64,000 nucleotides of DNA from Jaltomata sinuosa (taxonomy: Eukaryota; Streptophyta; Magnoliopsida; Solanales; Solanaceae), in contig QJPP01000028.1 of NCBI GenBank assembly GCA_003996215.1, forward strand, positions 1,364,001 to 1,428,000, written 5' to 3'. Shown piece by piece: positions 47,164 through 58,323 of the stretch (positions are counted from its first letter, which is position 1; every line of letters begins with the position of its first letter). A model generated the notes under the pieces. That model did no database searches, was not told where the DNA came from, and saw nothing but the letters and a program-made list of their open reading frames with translations. Both the position numbers and the translations under genes were made by a program.

Positions 47164-49218
47164 AGCGAGTATGACAAAATTAAAAAAGAATTCAAAGTTG
47201 AGTAGTTAAGCTTATTTGCATGTGAATAAAAAATTATTTGTAAGTACATGTCATTATAAATTTACTTGCTTTCTTGTTTTATTTTTCTGCCTAAAAATAT
47301 TTTTCAATTTATTCAAATTTTACAGATTGCGATTAATACTCGATCACTTAATTCTATTTCTAATGCTACTTCATCGTATGAGAAGAGAATAATATATTGT
47401 TGTTCATTTTGTATTTTACGATTGTCAATTAATAGAAAACAAGACAAACGTTATAATGAATAAATTATAATTGCAGAAAACATCTTTACGACTATTTATT
47501 TACACATTTTTATTATCTCTAGTAAAATTTAAAAAGTAAAAAATGTCTATTATCTTATAAAAAGACTATAAAAGAAAATATTGAAAACAATAATTGGAGA
47601 TGACTGTTAATATCTTGTACACAGAGTAGCAAAAAAAAAAGAAATTCAGATATGTACTTTTTATAAGCTTTGATACCATATAAACATTGTAAAAATAATT
47701 GAAAAATTGTGTGAATTATTAAAGGTTTAAATGAGTTTAAATACACGTTATTTCAAAAAGATTATCCTGACGGAGAGAATTCTTAATATATATCTAAAGA
47801 CTAATCTATATTAAAGATAAAAATAAATATTTTTTTATTTTATATATTTTGCCAAACAATTTCATTAGCCGATTTTTGAACATTAGCGAAATATTTCTCT
47901 ACTTTTGCCTATTTTAAAAAAAAGTATTTTCACTCTAATCAATGACTCAAAAGGTTTGAGGAGAAATTAGAAATAATTTAATCAAATAATTTTATATTAA
48001 ATTATTTTTTAATAAATATACGAAAATCCTAAATGATATTTTTTTTGCGTTTATTTATGGTACATATGAATTATGCAGAAACAAAAAGTTTTTCTCAATA
48101 ATTCGTGGACATTAATGATATTTGTAAAGTCAGGACAACTCTAACGTTTTTTCTTCAAAACATTTATCATCAGGGTCCCTATTTGGGTCTAAGAACACCG
48201 TCTTAATTGAAGAAGTGAAAATAACCTTACCAGATTCATTACGTATTCTTCTTTCAAATCAAGAAGGCTAAAGATCTAATTAGCCCCTTAAAATTAGAAC
48301 GTTTTATAAGATACTGTATTTTAATTTACATAGTGATTAGCTAGAGACTTGATCTTAGTAAAAATATGTCATCTGAATACAAGTGTGCGAGAATCCTTTT
48401 TCATTAGATCAGCAGAAAAATGACTAATTCAGCCATAACTAGTAGGAAAATGGTCATCCCCTTGTATCCTTCACTACACCAAAAATTCTCCACCCAACAA
48501 CCATTTCTACTTTTTTCCTCTTTATATTTTCTATCCCTATTAAAGCTTAAACAATAATCAAATGTGTAAATAAGCCAAAAAGATTCTTATATGTCAGTTT
48601 AATCAGCTTATAAGCTTAGTCAAACATGCACTTTGTGAATCTCTTTAACCTTATTTGTATTTGGTGATACAAACTTAAAAATCATCAGAAAAATACGATA
48701 GTACTAATTAGTGTCATGATCCAAATTTCATAGATCACGATCGATACTCTGTGACTTTATCCTATTCTTAATTAGGACTATTTCATCTTATGAGAAGAGA
48801 AAAAGAATTTAAACATTATTGTCCTTTTTAACTTTTTACGATTGTCAACTAATATAAAACAAGACGAACAACATAATGAATGATCAACAGTTATAGAGAA
48901 TATCCTCACCACTATTTTCACTTATCCTTGTTATCTCTAGAAAAATTCAGAAAGTAAAAAATGTCTTTTGTCTTGTAAGAAGCTATAAGACATTGGGAAC
49001 AAAAACAACTGCTAATGCTCTGAACGACTGAGGAGCCAAAGGAGGAAGCTGGGTAGTTTCTGTTAACACACTTTCTATGTACCATACTTGTGGAATAAAT
49101 TTCTCAAATATAGTCACTGAGTAAGTGAAATTAATTACTCCTAGTAAAGTCACTTTTCTTATTTAATATCAATATCAATATAATCACTCTAACTTGTACT
49201 CTATGTTCTAAAAAGTAC
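47164..49218. repeat. AT-rich repeat copies B and C flanking the pararetrovirus
   Basis: Bases ~47250-47790 (copy B) and ~48490-49130 (copy C) share ordered text with 40070-40700 and 42180-42310, for example 'tgtatttggtgatac', 'tatctctag.aaaatt' and 'aagctataag'. They are diverged and non-coding. Bases 47800-48480 hold no recognisable gene. Confidence 0.5.
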
Positions 49219-50055
49219 TACTTCCTCGGCAGAGGCGGCTCAACAACTTTGATGGCCTAAAGCCAAATTTTAATGCTAAGCCGTTCTTTATAAAAAGAAA
49301 AAAACACTTATGCACTCCCTTATGTACATGTACATAAGGATCTAAATGTGTTATTCCTATTACCTAGTTTTTTTTAACAGTATAATTTTGTCCATAATTT
49401 CGAAAGTCTTCTTTCTTATTATACTTGCTTCATCTCAAAATACTTGTCATGTTTCGTTTATACAAATATACACTTTTGCCAATATTTCTATGATGTATTT
49501 TTTTTCATTATATTAGTATGATAAAACTTGCAACTTACAGTACTTTTTGTATAGTTTATAAATATTTAAATTTTAATTTTAATATATTAAATTAAATTAA
49601 TTCATTTTAACTTCAAAGATTAATCAAATTAACTCTCGAAAAGTGAAATGTACAAATTATTTTAGAAGGGAAAGAGTAAATATTTTATAGTTTTTTCTAT
49701 ATTATATTTTTTAATTTTAAAAAAAACATATACACATTATTATTAAAAAATGGGGCTCCCAAAATTTGGGGGCCTAAAGCGTAGGCTTTAGGAGCCTTAC
49801 CCTTCAGCCGGCCCTGTTCCTCGGTTCCTAAAAAAATATTAATTAAAGAGTAATTTGACTAAATTATCTTTATTTATTATTTCTCACTATTTAATACTTT
49901 TCTTTTTTTGCACTATATTAATATTTCTCCATATTTATGACTAAAGATAAAACTGAAAACAAATAATTAATTATATTTCAATTTTCTAAAATGACAAGTA
50001 TTATGAAATATTTATTTTTAATAAAAATGACAAATATTTAGGAACAGAGAAAGTA
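49219..50055. mobile_element. three-level nested transposons (Stowaway / hAT / Stowaway)
   Basis: The outer MITE starts ctacttcctcgg|ttcctaaa and ends aggaacagagaaagta. It is interrupted at 49230-49816 by an element with ends cagaggcggctc and cagccggccctg, flanked by a perfect 8-bp duplication ttcctcgg (49222-49229 and 49817-49824), the hallmark of hAT insertion. Inside that, 49422-49678 is another Stowaway-like MITE (tacttgcttcatctcaaaat ... agaagggaaagagta). Confidence 0.85.
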
Positions 50056-50352
50056 ACTTTTAACGAAAATGAAAATTTCTCCGGCGAAAAGATGACTTGG
50101 ACGGGCCCCTCGCAATTTTTTTTTTTTTTTTTTTAAGAGTGCTATTTTTCTGAATATAGAGAAAAGGTAGAGCTTCATTTCTGGAGAGGATACAGATATT
50201 ATGTATGCAAGTTGTTAAGATCAAGACTGTTCAATGTGATATTTTATTAAGGACAAGTTAGTAAAAGTACTGTTTATTTTTTATAAATAAGTAATTTCTT
50301 AAAGGGTATGCCGAAGCTAAAAAAAATCACTTTTTTTTGAAAATGGGGGAGT

Positions 50353-50438
50353 ATAAATTTCAATGTCATATGCAAGTTGGAATAAATTTCAATGTGATAT
50401 GCAAGTTGGAATAAATTTCAATGTGATATGCAAGTTGG
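50353..50438. repeat. 29-bp tandem repeat, three copies
   Basis: The unit ataaatttcaatgtgatatg plus caagttgga repeats three times; the first has one substitution (gtcat for gtgat). Confidence 0.9.
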
Positions 50439-50498
50439 GGATCAACCTCACTATAAATTGGTCCCCATATGATTTTTCCTTCCTCTAAACATGAAAAC

Positions 50499-50747
50499 TA
50501 CTTTATCCGTCACAATTTATATGACATCGTTTGACTTGACACAAAATTTAAGAAAGAAATATAGACTTTTAAAATTTGTGGTCAAAAACACCCTTTGACT
50601 ATTTGTGTGGCTATAAATCATTTGATTAAGGGTAAAATGGTAATTTTAAAGTTAAGTTGTTTACAATTATAAAATGATGACATTCTTTTGAGGACGGACT
50701 AAAAAAAAAAGTGTGTTACATAAATTTGAATTTGAACAGAGGATGTA
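50499..50747. mobile_element. Stowaway-like MITE
   Basis: The left end tactttatccgtcacaattt and the right end aaatttgaatttgaacagaggatgta are diverged inverted repeats of the Stowaway family also seen elsewhere in this window. The interior 'gtttgacttgacac' is typical. Confidence 0.65.
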
Positions 50748-51472
50748 TATATTAAACAAGATTTTAAAAGGTCAAGTTTAGACTTGCTTTGAAGTTTGAA
50801 GCTTGTCCTAATATAAACAGGTTTTAAAGCGTTTCAATGCAAATATAATTTTTATATTTTCTTTTAAGAATTACTATAAGTCGATCGTATGATATGTTTT
50901 TATAATTAGGAATTATTTTGTTGCCAAGATATTTTTATAGTGTACAATACTAGTTCCACATTGCACATACAGACTGACGAAAAGATGATGAAATTCTTTG
51001 TTTGTTTGATTCATAAACTTCAATAATATTTCGCTAAGTTGAGTGATCATTTGAGAAGTTTACTCCATATTTATGTATATTAGTCTAGCAATTAATAGGT
51101 AAAATCAAGTTTCTTGGTAAAGATTAAGTCAAGATAGAGTAATGCCTGTTTAAGACACCTAAGGTTATTATAAATACAAATACTAATACAATTGCTAATC
51201 TACTTTTTCTGTTCTCAAACTCTGTAATATTAAAAAACAAGAAGTTTAAGAAAATTCAAGATTTTTATTATAAAAATATTCTAAAGGAACTCTGTCACTA
51301 ACATTGAGCTACAATATACAGTGACAAAAACCAACTCTTCACAGCTCTAAAACATTTTCATGAGAAAAAGTAATGACTAGTCAAGAAAACAAACTCCATT
51401 ATGAAGTCTTTGTTTTCTTGTTGGATAAAAAGTCAATACTAAAAGTCTACTTTTAAAAGAGAAAAAAGGACA

Positions 51473-51895
51473 TGTCGGGTAACGCCAACATCCTGCCTAT
51501 GGCAAGGCCCACGGGGGCTGGGTGGCCCCTGTCGGCGTCATAATCGAACATGACGCTTGCTTGGTGAACTTAGTTAAGAAATAAAGTTGCGCCCTTGCTA
51601 TCAACTTTAGCTTTTGGCATGATAGTAAACGCTCGATCCTAACAATTGGTATTAGAGCCAAGGTCATGGGTGCGATTCCCAAGAGCAACATGTTGCATAA
51701 GGCAGGTGTTGGGAGGGGGATTGTTGGGTAACACCAACATCCTGCCTATGGCAAGGCCCACGGGGGGCTGGGTTGGCCCGGGTCGGAGTCATGATCGAAT
51801 ATGGCACTTGCTTGGTGGGCTTAGTTAAGAAATAAAGTTGCGCCCTTGCTATCAGCTATAGCTTTTGGCATAATGGTAAGCGCTTGATCCTACCA
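51473..51895 (+). mobile_element. complete TRIM retrotransposon with 5-bp target-site duplication
   Basis: The two LTRs (51473-51644, 172 bp; 51722-51895, 174 bp) start TGT.GGGTAAC and end CA, and are about 90% alike by eye. Between them are a tRNA-Met-like primer site (TGGTATTAGAGCC, 51647-51659), about 50 bp of filler, and a polypurine tract (gggaggggga, ~51711-51720). GGACA flanks both sides (51468-51472 and 51896-51900). This is the full structure of a terminal-repeat retrotransposon in miniature, with no coding capacity. It lies 270 bp upstream of the intact NLR start. I do not recognise it as Cassandra, as I see no 5S rRNA-like LTR segment. Confidence 0.9.
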
Positions 51896-52163
51896 GGACA
51901 ATTTTGTTTTTTAGTTATAGTCAGGGGCGAAGCTAGCTCTTTAGTTTTAAAGAACTAGAATCTCGAACCATAAACTTCATATCCTGACTCTGACTCTAAC
52001 TCTCTGAGTGTTCTAGTTTACATACTACTGGTCTTACTCTTAGCATTGAGCAAGTAAGATAAAGCTCTAAATAGACACTATTTTAAGATAGAAATATTTA
52101 TCTCCTCAAAATTCTTAATCATTTTGTGGTTGGTTTCTTGTTTTGCTTTGCAGCTACACAGAA

Positions 52164-55100
52164 ATGGATATTGGTTTAGCAGTTGGGGGTGCATTTCTCT
52201 CTTCAGTTCTTCAAGTTCTCTTTGATAGGCTTGCTCCTCAGGGTGAACTGCTCAAGATGTTTCGGAGGCATAAACATGATCTTCGGCTCTTAAAAAAGCT
52301 AAGAACGATTTTGCTTGGTCTTCAAGCTGTGATAAGTGATGCACAGAATAAGCAGGCATCTAATCCATATGTGAGCCAGTGGCTTAATGAGCTTCAAGAT
52401 GCTGTGGACAGTGCCGAAAACATAATGGAAGATGTCAATTATGAAGCTTTGAGACTTAAGGTGGAAGGTCAGCATCAAAATCTTGCAGAGACAAGCAACC
52501 AACGGGTAAGTGACCTCGGCTTGTCCTTGAGTGATGAATTTTTTCTTAACATAAAGGAGAAGTTGGAAGAAACCATTGAAACATTGGAGGTGTTGGAAAA
52601 TCAAATTGGTCGCCTTGGCTTAAAGGAGCATTTTGATTCGGATAAGAAAGAAACTAGAAAACCTTCGACTTCTTTGGTTGATGAATCTGATATCTTTGGT
52701 AGGCAGAATGAAATAAAGGAATTGATTGATCGTTTATTGTCTGAGGATGCAAATGAAAAAAATATTACTGTAGTACCTGTTGTTGGAATGGCCGGGATTG
52801 GCAAAACAACACTTGCTAAAGCTGTTTACAATGACGAGAAGGTGAAAGACCATTTTGGTTTGAAAGCTTGGATCTGTGTGTCGGAACCATATGATGTTAT
52901 CAGAATAACAAAAGAGCTACTTCAAGAAATTAGCTCATTTGACAGTATGGTTAATAACAATCTTAATATGCTTCAAATCCAAGTGAAGGAACGCTTAAAG
53001 GGAAAGAGGTTTCTTATTGTTTTAGATGATGTCTGGAATGACAACTATAGTGAGTGGGATGAGTTGAGAAATCTTTTTGTACAAGGAGATATAGGAAGTA
53101 AGATCATCGTGACAACGCGTAAGGAGAGTGTTGCCTTGACCATGGGAAATGAGCAAATTAGCATGGACGCTTTGTCTAGTGAAGTCTCTTGGTCTTTATT
53201 CAAAAGACATGCATTTGAAAACATGAATCCCAAGAAACATCTAGAACTTCAAGAGGTGGGAAAACAAATTGCAGCCAAGTGCAAAGGATTGCCCTTAGCT
53301 CTAAAGACGCTTGCTGGCATGTTGCGCACCAAATCAGAGGTTGAAGGGTGGAAACGCATTTTAAGAAGTGAAATGTGGGAGCTTCCAGACAATGGCATAT
53401 TACCGGCATTGATGTTGAGCTACAATGATCTTCCCACACATTTGAAGCGATGTTTTTCCTATTGTGCAATATTTCCCAAAGATTATCCATTTTGCAAAGA
53501 ACAAGTCATTCAATTGTGGATTGCTAATGGTCTAGTAAAACGGTTGCAAAAAAATGAAACGATTGAAGAGTCAGGGAACCAATACTTTCTCGAGTTGAGA
53601 TCAAGATCATTGTTTGAAACAGTCCTAGAGTCTTCTAAAAGGAATCCGGAGGAATTCTTTATGCATGACCTTGTCAATGATTTGGCCCAAATTGCATCTT
53701 CAAATCTTTGTATTAGGTTAGAAGAGAACCAAGAATCTCATATATTGGAACGAAGTCGACATATGTCCTATTCAATGGGCTTTGGTGACTTTGAAAAGTT
53801 GAAACCTCTCTACAAATTGGAGCAGCTGAGGACATTGCTTCCGATTGATATCAAGCTCTGTAGTCCATTTTCTCTGAGCAAGAGGGTGTTGCATAACATA
53901 TTGCCAAGACTAACATCCCTAAGGGCACTATCATTGTCTCATTATCAAATCGAGGAGTTGCCATATGTCTTGTTTATCAAATTGAAGCTCCTAAGATATT
54001 TGGACCTTTCTTGGACAAAAATAAAAGAGTTACCAGATTCAATTTGTGTATTATATAACTTAGAGACACTTTTCTTGTCATATTGTTGTGATCTTAAGGA
54101 GTTACCGTTGCAGATGGAAAAGTTGATCAACTTGCGTTACCTTGACATTAGCAGCACTTCTCTCTTGAAGATGTCGTTATGTCTAAGCAAGTTGAAGAGC
54201 CTCCATGTGTTATTGGGAGCTACATTTCCTCTAAGTAGTTTGAGAATCGGAGATTTGGGTGAACTACATAACTTGTATGGATCTCTATCTATTCTAGAGT
54301 TGCAAAATGTGGTTGATAGAAGGGAAGCTGTGAAGGCAAACATGAGGGAGAAGAAACATGTTGAAAAGTTATCATTGGAGTGGAGTGGAAGTACTGCCGA
54401 CAACTCTCAAAATGAAAGAGGCATACTTGTTGAGGTACAACCAAATACAAACATAAAAGAATTCCAAATCACTGGATATAGAGGGACAAGATTTCCAAAT
54501 TGGTTAGCTGATGATTCGCTTCTTAGGCTGGTGCAATTGTCTCTTATCAACTGCAAGGACTGTGATTCCTTGCCAGCATTAGGACAACTTCCTTCTTTGA
54601 AATTCCTTACTATTGGAGGGATGCATGGAATTATAGAGGTGACTGAAGAATTCTATGGTAGTTCGTTGCACTTTAACTCTCTTGAGAAGCTTGAATTTTC
54701 AGAGATGCTGGAGTGGAAGCAGTGGCATGTGCTAGAAAATGGAGAGTTCCCTGCACTTCTAGACCTTTTAATTGAAAATTGCCCCAAGTTGATTGGAAAG
54801 TTGCCTGAAAATCTAAGTTGTCTAACAGGATTGAAAATTTCAGGATGCCCAGAACTCATTTTGGAGACACCTATCCAACTTTCAAATTTGAAAAAGTTTG
54901 AAGTTGTTGGTTCTCCTAAACGTGGAGGTCTTTTTGATCACGCTGAACAGTTCACATCCCAACTTCTAGGAATGAAACAAATTGATGGATTATCTATTAC
55001 TGATTGCAGCTCTCTTACCTCCTTACCTATTAGCAGTCTGCCAAATACTTTGAAGAAAGTAGAGATATCTCGTTGTGGGAAATTGACATTGGAGACATCA

Positions 55101-56105
55101 ATTAATGAGATGATCTCTAGAGGAAGTGACATGTTTTTGGAGAGATTGGTACTAGTTCAATGTGATTCTCTATCACCTGAGTTTGAGTTGGTCCCAAGAG
55201 CACGTGATTTAAGAGTAGATGATTGCCAAAGCCTTACTAGGCTTCTGATTCCCACTGGTACGGAAGATGTCAGAATTTTTGGATGTGGGAATCTAGAAAT
55301 GCTTTCTGTTGCATGTGTGACTCCGATGATGGCATTGCGTGGTTTGAGTATTGGCAACTGCGAGAAGATGAAGTCGCTGCCAGAACATATGCACGAACTC
55401 CTTCCATCTCTTAATAAACTGTACCTGACTTATTGTGCCGAAATAGAGTCCTTTCCTGAAGGAGGATTGCCTTTCAATTTACAAGTCCTTGGGATCTACT
55501 ATTGCAGGAAATTGGTGAAGGGCAGAAAGGAGTGGCATTTACAGAGACTCTCCTGTCTCAGAGAGCTAAACATCTTCCATGATGGAAGTGATGAAGAGAT
55601 TCTTCCTAATGAGAATTGGGAGCTGCCATGCTCTATTCGAACTCTTCGTATATCCAAACTGAAAATATTAAGCAGCCAAGTTCTCAAAAGCCTCGCCTCT
55701 CTCGAGCATCTATATGCTACTAATTTACCTCAAGTTCGGTCACTGCTGGAAGAAGGGCTTCCCTCATCTCTCTCAGAGCTGTATTTATCTCGCCATGATG
55801 AGCTCCATTCACTACCAACTGACGCTCTTAGGCACCTCACTTCTCTTCAACGTCTAGAGATTAGTTCCTGTGATCAACTTCAATCTCTTTCAGAATCAGG
55901 GCTGCCCTCCTCCCTCTCTGAGCTGATAATCGAAGATTGTCCTAATCTCCAATCTCTTCCAGTAAAACGGATGCCCACTTTACTCTCTAGACTATCTATT
56001 TCTGGCTGCCCATTGCTCAAACCATTCCTAGAATTTGACGAGGGGGAATACTGGCCAAATATTGCTCAAATTCCCACCATAGATATCGATGGGGAGTACC
56101 TGTAA
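52164..56105 (+). CDS. I2/R3a-like CC-NB-LRR immune receptor, intact
   Basis: A single exon encodes 1313 aa. The start at 52164 (MDIGLAVGGAFLSSVLQVLF) is the normal N-terminus of I2-type proteins; seven upstream in-frame codons are probably UTR, and ttttgctttgcag at ~52153 looks like a 5'-UTR intron acceptor. Order: coiled-coil domain (1-~160); P-loop GMAGIGKTT (208-216); RNBS-A FGLKAWICVS (231-240); kinase-2 LIVLDDVW (284-291); RNBS-B KIIVTTR (313-319); GLPLAL (375-380); RNBS-D CFSYCAIFPKDY (430-441); MHD (500-502). About 780 residues of LRR follow, with repeated 'L..L.I..C..L.SLP' units to the end. All NB-ARC motifs are intact, so it should be an ADP/ATP-switch receptor. The I2/R3a relatives recognise fungal and oomycete effectors; the effector here is unknown. 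Confidence 0.95.
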   Translation: MDIGLAVGGAFLSSVLQVLFDRLAPQGELLKMFRRHKHDLRLLKKLRTILLGLQAVISDAQNKQASNPYVSQWLNELQDAVDSAENIMEDVNYEALRLKVEGQHQNLAETSNQRVSDLGLSLSDEFFLNIKEKLEETIETLEVLENQIGRLGLKEHFDSDKKETRKPSTSLVDESDIFGRQNEIKELIDRLLSEDANEKNITVVPVVGMAGIGKTTLAKAVYNDEKVKDHFGLKAWICVSEPYDVIRITKELLQEISSFDSMVNNNLNMLQIQVKERLKGKRFLIVLDDVWNDNYSEWDELRNLFVQGDIGSKIIVTTRKESVALTMGNEQISMDALSSEVSWSLFKRHAFENMNPKKHLELQEVGKQIAAKCKGLPLALKTLAGMLRTKSEVEGWKRILRSEMWELPDNGILPALMLSYNDLPTHLKRCFSYCAIFPKDYPFCKEQVIQLWIANGLVKRLQKNETIEESGNQYFLELRSRSLFETVLESSKRNPEEFFMHDLVNDLAQIASSNLCIRLEENQESHILERSRHMSYSMGFGDFEKLKPLYKLEQLRTLLPIDIKLCSPFSLSKRVLHNILPRLTSLRALSLSHYQIEELPYVLFIKLKLLRYLDLSWTKIKELPDSICVLYNLETLFLSYCCDLKELPLQMEKLINLRYLDISSTSLLKMSLCLSKLKSLHVLLGATFPLSSLRIGDLGELHNLYGSLSILELQNVVDRREAVKANMREKKHVEKLSLEWSGSTADNSQNERGILVEVQPNTNIKEFQITGYRGTRFPNWLADDSLLRLVQLSLINCKDCDSLPALGQLPSLKFLTIGGMHGIIEVTEEFYGSSLHFNSLEKLEFSEMLEWKQWHVLENGEFPALLDLLIENCPKLIGKLPENLSCLTGLKISGCPELILETPIQLSNLKKFEVVGSPKRGGLFDHAEQFTSQLLGMKQIDGLSITDCSSLTSLPISSLPNTLKKVEISRCGKLTLETSINEMISRGSDMFLERLVLVQCDSLSPEFELVPRARDLRVDDCQSLTRLLIPTGTEDVRIFGCGNLEMLSVACVTPMMALRGLSIGNCEKMKSLPEHMHELLPSLNKLYLTYCAEIESFPEGGLPFNLQVLGIYYCRKLVKGRKEWHLQRLSCLRELNIFHDGSDEEILPNENWELPCSIRTLRISKLKILSSQVLKSLASLEHLYATNLPQVRSLLEEGLPSSLSELYLSRHDELHSLPTDALRHLTSLQRLEISSCDQLQSLSESGLPSSLSELIIEDCPNLQSLPVKRMPTLLSRLSISGCPLLKPFLEFDEGEYWPNIAQIPTIDIDGEYL

Positions 56106-57045
56106 TGATCAAAACAAGTGGTGCTCCAATAGATGTATGATATATTATCTCTAAGTAGCTTTTGATTTTGGTTACTTCTCTTTGCTTGTTTGTAAATTCT
56201 TTTTCCTTTGTCAAATCCTTTTGAGCAGTGTGTAGCGTCCATTCCCCCTGTAAAGCCGAGGAAGCTTCTTCAGATCAGGACGAAAGATGACAAAAAAGGT
56301 AATACGCTGCAACTACAGAAATTTTTATACATTGTGAGAAAAAGAAGAGACTTAGTATAGGTAGGAATCAATAATTCTATCTAGAAAGTTCATTGCAAAA
56401 TGTAACATTAACAAGAAGCCTGTTTACCATTCACAATGTGTAGTCTTATCTAAAAAAGCTATCTAGCCTGTTTACCATTCACAATGTGTAGTCTTATCTA
56501 AAAAAGCTAAAGATAAACTCAAATTATCACTGTCAATACACCTGCCTAGTTGAAGTTTCACCAATAATTCTTGTTTCCCCCCCTTCTCCAGTGACTTGAG
56601 GAAGGAGGATCTGGTTTAGAGTTGCACATGTTCACCCTTGTGCTTCGATAACGAGTAGAATCTTATTTGTCCCCCGTAAATCAAGAGCCTCTAATACAAT
56701 ATCCTAGGTAAATGTATAAGAAAATTCTGGTTCCTATCGAAGATACAAGAGTTTGTCTCCATATATTTTAACACTTAAAAGCATCAGAACAATGAACTAC
56801 CTGACCTCAACTTAACGATTTTTATTCTTCTTTTTTCTTTTTGTCAAGATTTTGGTAACAATATGTAAGTTATTACAGTTCTTACTGGTGAAAGGGAAGT
56901 CTAGCTGACATTCTCCATTGAATATACAATCACCTTAAATGTTGTCTGTCAGCAAAGTGTAAGTGAAGAAATGTACTTCTCTTTCGTGTGGTTTGACCCC
57001 TTTATGGAGTTGGATTCTAAGAAATTGTGTCATACTACTTTAGGG
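56106..57045. other. 3' flank of NLR and intergenic DNA with a 48-bp duplication
   Basis: Probable 3' UTR follows the NLR stop (UTR-like text 'ccgaggaagcttcttcagat' at ~56267). At 56418-56509 a 48-bp unit (gcctgtttaccattcacaat...) is tandemly duplicated almost perfectly. No other gene is visible. Confidence 0.6.
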
Positions 57046-57909
57046 TAAGACGCCATTGGCAAGAAAAGTCTGGAGAAACATTACAGATGAGGTAGATGAA
57101 CTGATCCAAAAAGGAAAAAGAATCACTCGAAAAATCTCAGCATACTACGAAGGAACATTAGCAGCTTTAGTGGGGTGAAAGGATTCGACAGTAACCAAGT
57201 AACTAGTCTGATATCCAATGCACCCTCTAATTCTTGGACTTGGCCACATGTGACTCTAACCAGTATTTCCATTTCCATTTCTGCCTTATCTGTTACCAAG
57301 GAGTCTGTGTGAAAGTCTGTCATATGCAAGACTAGTTAAAGATATGGAGAAGGAAACAGGAGAATGGAGAAGCATCAGAAATGCAGCTGACATTGTTTGG
57401 GTAGGGGTTCAACTGCACCAGAAGTGGCTGGAAGAGGATCTCGAGGGAATCACCCGAGAAGGGAAAACCTGCAAAGAGATTCTTCAAAAGGCTTGCAAAC
57501 TTAATTAGCTGAAAAGTCAGCAATCCATGTATAGGATCAGCCAAACTATATTACTAGACAATAAAATCGGCGACTTTGAGGGAGAATCACAATTGTTTGA
57601 GAAGATATCAATTAATTGGCTGCTAGTTTCACAAACTTACCTAATGTTATCGTTAGCAACTATCACTGCAATTCCATTGAGGAGAGGGAGAGGAGTGTCC
57701 GTTGTACAGCCCTCCTACTAGGTGAAACTGAAGAAATTCTCAGCTTTCTTCATTACCATGATTTTTCAAGTTTGAATTCTGATCAAGCAGCATGTATTGA
57801 CGAATGGCGTCTTAGGACGTGGCAGATAAGTTCATCAGCTCCCATTTCTACAATTATCGATGAAACAGTTCAATCCAATGAACATGTAGTTATACAATTG
57901 GAGGCCTGA
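57046..57909 (+). pseudogene. 3'-half relic of the multi-pass membrane-protein family, copy 1
   Basis: Several broken frames match, in order, the C-terminal half of copy 2: SSFSGVKGFDSNQVTSL, then IRNAADIVWVGVQLHQKW, EDLEGITREGKT, a gap, then SFTNLPNVIV and SIEERERSVRCTALLLGETE. Stops and frame changes near 57177, 57320, 57505 and 57640 break it. The N-terminal membrane part is absent. It is a decayed, 5'-truncated member of the tandem array. Confidence 0.75.
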
Positions 57910-58130
57910 ATTGCAGAATGAAGTTTGCTGAACCTAACACATATGTGGCAGGGCTTTCAAGATTTATATATGTGTATGAACTTTAGATCTGTTACAGAAT
58001 TTTAGCTTCCTTGAATGTATTACAACAGATTGGTAGCATTTATTTCCCTCAGAAACAATCATCTTCACATGTATTTATACAGCTGATTCTCTGAGTCATG
58101 AAATATACAAAATTCCTCCAATACCTTGTT

Positions 58131-58309
58131 GAAGGCGGGCCTTGGAGTAACTGGTAAAGCTGTTTCCATGTGACCAGGTGTCACGGGTTCAAGCCTTGGA
58201 AACAGTCTCTTGCAGAAATGCAAGGTGAGGCGGCGTACAATAGACCCTTGTGGTCGGGCCCTTCCCTGGACTTTGCGCATAGCGGGAGCTTTAGTGCACC
58301 CGGCTGCCG
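58131..58309 (+). mobile_element. full-length Au-type SINE with 14-bp target-site duplication
   Basis: A tRNA-derived head (box A-like 'agtaactggtaaagctg', box B-like 'gggttcaagcc') is followed by the Au-SINE body ('acaatagacccttgtggtcgg', 'gcgcatagcgggagctt'). tccaataccttgtt lies immediately on both sides (58117-58130 and 58310-58323), a perfect target-site duplication implying a fairly recent insertion. Confidence 0.9.
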
Positions 58310-58323
58310 TCCAATACCTTGTT

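Noticed and set aside
51473..51895. Simple tandem duplication instead of a retrotransposon
   Set aside because: TG...CA ends, primer-binding site, polypurine tract and GGACA on both sides fit a TRIM exactly.
52299..55687. Antisense frames within the I2-like NLR
   Set aside because: Shadows of a 1313-codon intact gene.
58131..58309. Functional tRNA gene suggested by box A/B-like motifs
   Set aside because: No cloverleaf or anticodon arm in the right place; the body matches an Au SINE with a target-site duplication.
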